NCBI GenBank assembly: GCA_003665825.1 | Contig: QPFY01000081.1 | Span: 1 to 16,318 of the forward strand | Reading direction: 5' to 3' | DNA length: 16,318 nt | DNA from: Microbotryum silenes-acaulis | Taxonomy: Eukaryota > Basidiomycota > Microbotryomycetes > Microbotryales > Microbotryaceae | Shown here: piece by piece, positions 7,794-16,318 of the stretch | Position numbering within the stretch: the first letter of the stretch is position 1 | Layout of the letters: the number at the start of each line of letters is the position of its first letter | Position numbers and translations under genes: made by a program | Notes under the pieces: model-generated | Told to the model about the DNA's origin: nothing | The model's database searches: none | The model's input: the letters and a program-made list of their open reading frames with translations, nothing else

Positions 7794-10301
7794 TAGTGGG
7801 GTCCTCGTCTTGACGGCGGGGCGGGCGTGTCGGCGGGAATGACGAACTGGCGTTCGGTGTTGTCCACATCGACGGGCGTGTTGATTGGGAGGCCGGGGAA
7901 GTCGTCGTCGAGGAAGGTGGCATTTCGGCCAATCACAACCTTGTTGGTATAATGGTCGAAGAAACGGAAAGCCTTGGAGGCGAGGTCGTAACCGGTGAAG
8001 ATCACGCGCGCGGCCTTGGGGTCGAGCTTGCTGCGAAGGTCCGGCGCGACCGTGAGCCAGGCCGCGCAGCCGAACGGGTGGAGGGCGGTGGTGGTGGTGC
8101 GTCGGCCGTTCCAAACGGATTCTGGAGTCTGTTTGGCCAAAGCTGAGTGTGAGCACCTGTTTTTGCAATAAACGAAGTACGCAGCCGCTTCATCCCAAAA
8201 GGTGGCCGGCAGATGGGAGTCAGCAAGGAGGGCGAGGATGCCCTCGACAATGGAGAGATTGACACGTTCGGCACGACCGTTTTGCTGAGGTGTGTAGGGG
8301 ATAGAGTATTGACGACGAATGCCCCTGGACTTGCAGAACTCCGTGAATGCGTTCGATCGGTACTCCCCGCCGTTGTCAGTGCGAAGGGTTTTTAAACGCG
8401 CGTTCGTCTCTAACTCCACTTCGGCGAGCCAAGTCTGGAAGGTCGGGAAGACGTCGCTTTTGTGATCGATCGCGTATGCCCAGAGTTTGCGAGAGTGGTC
8501 GTCAAGAAATGTGACAAGGTAGCGCTTCCCGGTCAAGGACGGAGTGGGGAACGAAAGGACATCGCTGTGCACGAGGCCGAGTCTCTCGGGGGAATGCGAC
8601 TCAGAGTCGGGAAAAGGAAGACGGTGGCCTTTGGAACCAAGGCAAGCATTGCAAACAAACTCCTCTACGTCTTTGTCACTGTACCCGGCCCCAAACCCGT
8701 CCAGCAAACCTGCGGCGATCATCTTCTGTATAGAGGATGGGGCAAGATGGCCGAGGCAGCGGTGAAGGGTAAGCAGGGGCACGGTAGACTCAGAACGCGA
8801 GAGAAGGGCAAGCTGCTGACACTTGGTGTGATCCGCGTCCAAAAGGTAGAGACCGTCGTTAACCCTGGTACCGTGAGCAATGGCCTGGCCGTCCTTGGCG
8901 ATGTCGATGCCGTCGCTGGTGAAGGCGAGTCGAACGCGGTCGGTGTCGCAGAGGCGAGAAACAGAGAGGAGGTTGACGTGGAGGCCCGGCGTGTGCAGAA
9001 CGCCACGCAGCGTGATCGGATGTCCGGTCTTGGCAACGAACGCTACGTCCCCCATACCAATGGCCGTGATACCGCCGGCGATGCCGCCGATCTTGGTGTG
9101 CGCCGTCTGGCGATAAGCCGTGAATAGAGAGCGATCGGCGACCATGTGTGCCGTGGCGCCCGAGTCGACTACAAAGGCGTCAGTCGGGAGTTGCCGGCGA
9201 GCGAACAGGCAGGAGGCGAAATAGCCGATGTTAGGCTGTTGAGCGGCGGGGAGAGACGTGTCGTCCTGGTTGTCGTCGCCGGTGTGTTTCTGTTCGCCCC
9301 GGTGCTTGCAGTCGAGGGCCCAGTGACCTTTCTTGTGGCAGCGGCGGCAGGGGCCGGCGGGCGGGTGTGTCGCCCGTGAGGTGCAGTCGCGCAGACGGTG
9401 GCCGGGGGCGCGGCAGGCGGGACAAGGGGAGGCGGTGGCGAGCATGGCCGAGTGCGATGACGAGAGTCCCGCCGAGCGAAGCTGGATGCGAATGCGATCC
9501 GTCAGCGTCGTGAGTTCCGGGAGGTCGCGTTGGTTGCGCTGCTCGTCCGTGAACGTGAGTCGGAAGCTGTCGAGGCAGGGTGGGACCATGGCGAGCACGT
9601 GAGTGGCGAGCACGTCGTTGAGCGAGGTTTTGGCGTCGCGGATTTCCTGCGCGATCGACATGTATTCACGGAGCCACGTGTCGTACGCCTCGACGGAGGC
9701 AGGCATCTTCCTGAAGTCCCAAAGGCGGGCGAACAACTCGAGGGTACGAGTGGCGTCGTCCGGTGCGAAACGAGCCTTGAGTGCGGCGAAGATGCGTGGT
9801 GCCGACAGGTCGTCGCTGGGGATGGTGTCGAGGGTGGCTGAGACGTCGGCTGAGTCGATCGAGCCAACGATGATTTCACGCGCGGCGTCGTCACGGGCGG
9901 CAAGCTGGTCGGCCGTCCACGTCGGGGGAATGACACCGTCAAGAACGTAACCACGGGCTTGATTTGGAAGCGCGAGACGGAGTTGACGTAACCAGTTTGT
10001 AAACGACTTAGGGCCGTCAAGGCGAGCGTGCTTGGGGAACACGACTTTTGATGCGGTGGCGGTGTTTGCCTGCGTGGCAGTGACGGGCGGGGAGGCGGCG
10101 GCGGCGGCAGGGGGCTGTGAGGCCTGTAGAGCGGCAAGCTGTGCCTGTAGCGTGGCGATTTGCACGCTGATCGAAGGGTCAGGGGAGCTGATGTCCCTGG
10201 GGGGCGAAGGCGGGGCGGGGGAGCTGTCCATGCTGCGATGGTGCGATGGGCTGGGGCGGCTCGAGTGGCTGGGCTCGAGGGAAAAATTTCAAGCGGCGGG
10301 G

Positions 10302-10325
10302 CTGGTAGCTCGTGGGCTTATAACC
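10302..10325 (-). other. Primer-binding site of element B (half-tRNA type)
   Basis: Same plus-strand sequence as in A, ending CTTATAACC directly at the LTR edge. The leader between it and the gag ATG is only about 70 bp. Confidence 0.7.
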
Positions 10326-10384
10326 TATTCGATCAACTCTACTACGTCAGCGATGTAGTTATAGCCAAGAGTGATGAATATCAT
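10325..10384 (-). CDS. Possible upstream ORF in the element B 5' LTR (19 codons)
   Basis: It begins ATGATATTC in the spacer between the 55-bp units and ends with a TAG that bridges LTR and PBS. It reads [10 protein letters not shown]... and matches the equivalent frame in A except near the start. It would lie about 90 nt upstream of the gag ATG. No expression evidence can be drawn from sequence. Confidence 0.3.
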   Translation of the reverse strand: MIFITLGYNYIADVVELIE

Positions 10385-10654
10385 TTCAACATACCTATTC
10401 GATCAACTCTACTACGTCAGCGATGTAGTTATAGCCAAGAGTGATGAATAGGAATCTAACAGTAAGGGAGCCGCGCGCCCCAAGTCCTCAGCCAGCGAGC
10501 CTCGGGGCTGAGCCAATGTGCCAGGCTCGCTGCGCGCGCCTAAGTCCTGGGCCGATGCGCCCGGCTCGCTCCGCGCGCCTAAGTCCTGGGCCGATGCGCC
10601 CGGCTCGCTCCGCGCGCCTAAGTCCTGACCCGAGCGGAGAGTGGATTCCTCACA
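10326..10654 (-). repeat. 5' LTR of element B (329 bp)
   Basis: Appears identical to 556-884, including the three 39-bp repeats (10511-10627) and the twin 55-bp units (10326-10380, 10396-10450). Its outer edge is TGTGAGG read from 10654, and element C integrase coding sequence follows at once on the plus strand. Confidence 0.85.
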
Positions 10655-11098
10655 CTTGCCCTCCTTGCTGACTCCCATCTGCCGGCCACCTTTTGGGATG
10701 AAGCGGCTGCATACTTCGTTTATTGCAAAAACAGGTGCTCACACTCAGCTTTGGCCAAACAGACTCCAGAATCCGTTTGGAACGGCCAACGCACCACCGC
10801 CACCGCCCTCCACCCGTTCGGCTGCGCGGCCTGGCTCACGGTCGCGCCGAACCTTCGCAGCAAGCTCGACCCCAAGGCCGCGCGCGTGATCTTCACCGGT
10901 TACGACCTCGCCTCCAAGGCTTTCCGTTTCTTCGACCATTCTACCAACAAGGTTGTGATTGGCCGAAATGCCACCTTCCTCGACGACGACTTCCCCGGTC
11001 TACCAATCAACACGCCCGTCGATGCGGACGACACCGAACGCCAGTTCGTCATTCCCGCCGACACGCCCGCCCCAGCCGTCAAGACGAGGACCCCACTA

Positions 11099-11204
11099 GT
11101 AAGGTCGGCGCACATGGACGTCTCATCCTCTCTTGATGATTCTGCCATGAGCGCCGTTGACGTGGCCCCAGGGTACACTGGCGGATCCTTACTTAATTCT
11201 ACAG
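11099..11204 (+). other. Conserved intron-like block, element C copy
   Basis: Reads GTAAGG at 11099 and TTACTTAATTCTACAG to 11204, and appears identical to A and B. C differs from A at many sites just upstream and downstream (for example around 10795-10850 and 11460-11520), so the block again stands out as conserved at nucleotide level. Confidence 0.5.
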
Positions 11205-13125
11205 ATACCAGCCCCTCGCCGTCCCCGTCGCTTGCCCGCTTTCGTCGCCCGCCACATCCTCGGCCGGGGGACCGTCCCTCGATGACTCGGACGACCCGCT
11301 TGACCTCCTCAACTCCAACACCGCGGTTCGCCTCAACCTGATGGACGTACATCAATCCGACGACGACACCCTGGTGACGCCCGCACCCGCCATGGCCCCC
11401 GCTGAACAGCCCTCCGATGACGACTCCCCTGATGAGATCGATTTCCTCTCTCGCCACCACCGCGCCTTCATCGCCGCAGAAGACGACAACCCCGCCCTCG
11501 AAGCCATCGAGCCCATCAAATCGATCACTAGCGACCCTCAGACCTGGCGTGAAGCAATGTCCAGCGACGAGCACGACATCTGGGCTCAGGCTGCCGCCGC
11601 CGAGTTCACCGCCATGCGCGACGACTTCAAGGTGTTCACCATCGAGCCTCGATCCTCCGTACCGCCGGGCGCCACTATCGTCACCTCCAAATTCGTCTGG
11701 AAGACCAAGCGCGATGCACGCGGTGACGTCACAGGGCGGAAGGCACGCCTTGTAGCGCAAGGTAACCGCCAACGCGACGGCATCGATTTCTCGGAGACTT
11801 TCGCACCCGTTGCCCGTTTCTCCTCCATTCGCTGCCTCCTTGCCCTCGCCGCTGCCAACGGTTACCACGTTCATCAGGCCGACATCGACAAGGCTTACCT
11901 CCACGGCGAGCTCGATCACGATATCTGGATGACAACGCCACGAGGTTTCGACTTCCCGAGCGATAAGGTTCTCCGCCTGCGGCGCTCAATCTACGGTCTC
12001 AAGCAGGCCGGTCGCATCTGGAATCGCCACATTGACACATCACTCAGGAGTCTCGGGTACAAGGCAACGGGCACTGATCACTGCATTTACTCTCACATTG
12101 ATGATCAGCAACGGCCCCATTATATCGCCTTGTATGTCGACGATCTCCTCATTGTCAGCCCCGCCCTCGATGAGATCGAACGCGTCATCTCCGGCCTTGA
12201 ACAGCGATACGGCGTCAAAAGGCTCGGCCCCGCGGAATACATCCTCGGCATCCAAATCCGCCGCCTGGACGACGGCTCCATTGCCCTATCCCAGGAACGC
12301 TACATCATGGACGTGCTCGCCCGGTTTCACTTCGACACCACGACACGCGGCGCTACAGTGCCAATGACGCCCGGCCTCTCGCTCACAGCAGTTCCGGGTC
12401 AGGGAACGGAGCGCATTCGATCGTGGTACCTCCAAGCCATCGGCTCCCTCCTGTACATTTCCCTTGGCACTCGACCCGACATTGCCTTCGCCGTCTCGTA
12501 CTTGTCCCGGTTCGCCAACAACCCTGGCCGTCGTCATTGGATTGCCGTCAAACACGTCCTTCGCTACCTTCGTGCCACGTACCGCGATGAGCTACTCTAC
12601 GCCCGCGGTCCAGCCAAAGTTACGGGTGTGGTCGGTTATTCCGATGCGAACTGGGGTGCCTGCGTCGACACGTCCATCTCCACAATGGGCTTCGTTTTTT
12701 ACTTGGCTGGCTCTGCCGTCTCTTGGTCATCGAAACGTCAGACTCGGGTGGCGGATTCCACCACTGATGCCGAATACCTCGCCTTGTCGCACGCTGGTAA
12801 GGAAGCGATTTACCTTACGCAACTCCTCTCCGAGCTCCACGTTCGCCCGATCGATGCAGCTCACATCTTCACCGACAACGAGGCCGCGGCCGCCGTCGCT
12901 CACGACCCCGTTCGCACCTCCGGCACTCGACACATACGCCTCCGCGAGCATTTTGTCCGCGACATGGTCAACCGAGGCGATATCTCCCTCTCACACGTTG
13001 GCACAGCGGACATGGTTGCGGACCTATTCACCAAAGCGCTGGGTCCCAAGATTTTTGGTATACATTGCTATGCTCTAGGCCTCCGGACGCGGCACCCACG
13101 GCTCAAGTCTACCTCGCGTTCGCGT

Positions 13126-13133
13126 GGGGGGGG
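13126..13133 (+). other. Polypurine tract of element C
   Basis: Eight Gs directly before TGTGAGG of the 3' LTR. The length is not in step with A (six) or B (nine), so pol terminates 13 codons or so into the LTR. Confidence 0.6.
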
Positions 13134-13488
13134 TGTGAGGAATCCACTCTCCGCTCGGGTCAGGACTTAGGCGCGCGGAGCGAGCCGGGCGCATCGGCTC
13201 AGGACTTAGGCGCGCGGAGCGAGCCGGGCACATCGGCCCAGGACTTGGGCGCGCGGAGCGAGCCTGGGACTTAGGCGCGCGCAGCGAGCCTGGCACATTG
13301 GCTCAGCCCCGAGGCTCCCTGGCTGAGGACTTGGGGCGCGCGGCTCCCTTACTGTTAGCTTCCTATTCATCACTCTTGGCTATAACTACATCGCTGACGT
13401 AGTAGAGTTGATCGAATAGGTATGTTGAAATGATATTCATCACTCTTGGCTATAACTACATCGCTGACGTAGTAGAGTTGATCGAATA
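13134..13488 (+). repeat. 3' LTR of element C (355 bp)
   Basis: Begins TGTGAGGAATCC and ends ATCGAATA. It is 26 bp longer than the A/B LTR because the 39-bp repeat region (from 13161) carries an extra, truncated unit. Scattered substitutions (for example GTTAGCTTCC against GTTAGATTCC) mark it as an older copy. The twin 55-bp units are at 13364-13418 and 13434-13488. The flank from 13489 (CTTTT) is element D gag. Confidence 0.82.
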
Positions 13489-14320
13489 CTTTTGTCCTCG
13501 GGAAGTTGCGCCGGTGGAAGCCTTGCGGGCACGAAAAGCGGCGGCCCAGGCGGTGTCGGGGCAATCCTTGAGCCAGTGCATCTTGCGACATGTTGGGTTG
13601 GGACAGGGTCCGTGAGGCGCGCGTTGTTGGGTGGTGGCGACGGCGACAGCAGGTGATTCGACCGGGCGAGCCTTGATCTCTCGATAGATACGGTCGAGGA
13701 TATCGGCTGCGGGGGGTAAGGTACCGGACGTGCCTTGAGAATTTACAAAGGTTGTGCGCCATGCGGAGAGAGATGACGGCATCCGGGCAAGTAAGTGCGA
13801 CGCGAGGAGGGAATCCGTGGTGACGTCGGAGTCGGCCAGAAGGCGAGAATCGTTCTCAAAACGGTCGCGAAACTGGAGGAAGGCGTCGGGGTGTCGGGCA
13901 TGGGCTCGGGACTGAAGAGTCGAGCAACAACTGGGAGGAGGTCGACAGCCGAGACGGCGCCATATCGCATGCGGAGAGCCATCCAAATCTTGTGACCACT
14001 GTGGGCGTCGCTGAAGTAACGAGAGAGGCCAGGGAGAACCGTCCGGGGTCGACAGCAGCGCAGATGGATGCGCGAGCGTAGTGGTCCCATAGTGGTACAT
14101 AGGACGGGGGCCAAGACGGATGGGGTACGCCGGACTTGAGGTATTCGAGGACGTCGGATGGCAGGCGGGAGCACAGCGTAAGACCCCAGTCCGGGTAGCC
14201 GTTGGCGTCGCGGAGGAGATCGGAGGCAGCGAAGGCTGCAACCTGCGTGGGCGGACGAGGTGGGGGAACCGCGAGCGTTGTGGCGGGGCCGACGGACTTA
14301 GAAGCGTCGGGCGCAGACAT
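13489..14320 (-). pseudogene. Element D Gag, frameshifted and interrupted
   Basis: The ATG at 14318-14320 (MSAPDASKSVGPATT) opens a Gag-like frame of about 100 codons (DANGYPDWGLTLCSRLPSDV, YVPLWDHYARASICAAVD). Homology-like continuity then moves to a second frame near 14021 (YFSDAHSGHKIWMALRMRYG) and to a third near 13910 (HPDAFLQFRDRF, SLLASHLLARMPSSLSAW). At least two single-base indels are therefore present. Near 13558-13605 a knuckle reads C-x4-C-x3-H-x4-C, against C-x2-C-x4-H-x4-C in A. The frame runs into the element C LTR at 13488. Gag would build the particle shell. The W-x-ALRMRYG pattern is typical of copia Gag, but I recognise no named family. Confidence 0.78.
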
Positions 14321-14409
14321 GCTGAGTCGTGCGAAGCGCCGGGCGAGGCTGAGCCGTGCGAAGCGCGAAAAAAATTCAACAGGCAAAGGCGGGCACGAAG
14401 GTGGCCGCG

Positions 14410-14435
14410 CTGGTAGGTCGTATGGGCTTATAACC
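14410..14435 (-). other. Primer-binding site of element D (half-tRNA type)
   Basis: The plus strand reads CTGGTAGGTCGTATGGG then CTTATAACC directly at the LTR TG. It shares the CTTATAACC end with A and B and differs by one base and two inserted bases. This supports a common primer tRNA and confirms the LTR edge at 14436. Confidence 0.7.
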
Positions 14436-14451
14436 TGTGAAGATGCGACGA

Positions 14452-16318
<1,867 letters not shown>

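Larger units (their letters stand above)
5513..10231 (-). pseudogene. Element B Gag-Pol, frameshifted twice in the integrase-RT linker
   Basis: Same domain order and active sites as element A. It starts at an ATG (10229-10231) giving [16 protein letters not shown]..., 94 nt inside the 5' LTR, and this is the best start for the family. Gag, both CCHC knuckles, DSGA protease and DDE integrase are open down to about 7818. There a G-run has four Gs where A has five, and the frame shifts to end at 7793. A second indel at 7446-7449 (four As where A has three) returns the frame. RT with YVDD and RNase H are then open to 5513, again running into the LTR. Only the non-catalytic linker of about 370 bp is out of frame. 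Both changes are in homopolymers, so sequencing error is a real alternative to mutation. Confidence 0.88.
5426..10654 (-). mobile_element. Element B: full-length copia-type LTR retrotransposon, minus strand, tandem with A
   Basis: 3' LTR 5426-5755 (shared), polypurine tract 5756-5764, gag-pol 5513-10231, PBS 10302-10325 and 5' LTR 10326-10654. The internal region is near-identical to A except for the leader and a few single-base indels. The right flank at 10655 is the integrase gene of element C in the opposite orientation, with CTTGC as the first five flanking bases. The left target-site copy is absent, because the left flank is element A. Confidence 0.88.
10655..13170 (+). pseudogene. Element C Pol fragment: integrase C-terminus, RT and RNase H
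   Basis: Plus-strand pol picks up in frame ten residues after the integrase catalytic Glu ([14 protein letters not shown]) and continues through GRNATFLD and the linker. One T is missing near 11232 relative to A and B, so this frame ends at 11341. The second open part (from ATG 11341) carries the rest of the linker, RT with YVDD and the full RNase H ([21 protein letters not shown]). It ends at 13170, because its eight-G polypurine tract shifts frame at the LTR edge. From RT to RNase H the protein is almost identical to A, although many codons differ silently. This indicates purifying selection before insertion. The catalytic regions look intact, but the element lacks most of integrase. Confidence 0.9.
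1..13488 (+). mobile_element. Element C: interrupted plus-strand copia-type retrotransposon (diverged A/B family copy)
   Basis: I join two plus-strand pieces into one element: 1-555 (nucleocapsid and protease) and 10655-13488 (late integrase, RT, RNase H, 3' LTR). Both pieces match the A/B family but differ from A and B by scattered substitutions, so they plausibly come from one older copy. A and B lie between them in opposite orientation. Aligned to A, C stops at the equivalent of about 4161 and resumes at about 3362, so about 799 bp of C is missing. Its 5' LTR and gag start would lie left of the window. On the right it ends at 13488 inside the gag of element D. That the two pieces belong to one copy is inference from order, strand and divergence. 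Confidence 0.75.

Noticed and set aside
551..10659. Target-site duplication around the A-B tandem (TTCGT and CTTGC)
   Set aside because: The two five-base flanks do not match and lie at different points of element C.
10640..10670. Junction of the B LTR and C integrase as an autointegration product
   Set aside because: C differs in sequence from A and B, so it is a separate older copy. Ordinary insertion into C explains the LTR edge better.
10900..11919. Open frame of 339 codons antisense to element C pol
   Set aside because: It is the mirror of a GC-rich coding region, with no recognisable domain. The sense frame has clear integrase, linker and RT motifs.
13065..13274. Stand-alone small protein made of DLGARSEPG repeats
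   Set aside because: It is LTR repeat sequence in one open frame, with no start signal or evidence of its own expression.
13743..14174. Separate 143-codon gene inside element D
   Set aside because: Its middle (YFSDAHSGHKIWMALRMRYG) continues the Gag begun at 14320. It is one Gag split by frameshifts.

Overview
This is eukaryotic transposon DNA. The whole 16.3 kb can be read as a nest of Ty1/copia-type LTR retrotransposons, and no host gene, tRNA, rRNA or prokaryotic feature is visible. The DNA is GC-rich. The polyproteins have the copia order (Gag, protease, integrase, reverse transcriptase, RNase H), and the primer-binding sites look like an internal tRNA anticodon arm. A GC-rich fungus, perhaps a basidiomycete yeast, is my best guess. 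That is an inference from style, not a match.

Layout. Element A (556-5755, minus strand) and element B (5426-10654, minus strand) are near-identical copies of one family. They are arranged LTR-internal-LTR-internal-LTR and share the middle LTR. A has one continuous gag-pol frame but no ATG in its leader. B has an ATG but carries two single-base indels. They sit inside element C (plus strand), a diverged copy of the same family. C's 5' part (nucleocapsid and protease) is at 1-555, and its 3' part (late integrase, RT, RNase H, 3' LTR) is at 10655-13488. About 800 bp of C, judged against A, is missing between these parts. The simplest history is two separate insertions (A and B) into C followed by LTR-LTR recombination. 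C interrupts the gag of element D (13489-14919, minus), a second family with its own 484-bp TG...CA LTR. D in turn interrupts the RT of element E (14920-16318, minus), a third family related to A/B in RT and integrase. The nest therefore has four levels.

The observation most worth following is a 106-bp block in the integrase-RT linker of A, B, C and E. It differs at only about 5 positions between the A/B family and the E family, whereas the neighbouring coding sequence has diverged strongly. It begins with GTAAGG and ends with a branch-like CTTAC plus CTACAG or CCACAG, so it looks like an intron. It is not a multiple of three. Unspliced RNA keeps the RT frame in A, whereas in E removing it is what joins integrase to the RT frame. 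Its GTAAGG can pair with the CCTTAC that overlaps the branch site, which suggests a regulated or retained intron. Other points of interest are a pol frame that reads through the 39-bp (13-codon) repeats of its own 3' LTR, a PBS resembling a UAU-anticodon half-tRNA, twin hairpin-ended repeats at the PBS end of both LTR families, and a 42-nt hairpin in the D LTR.
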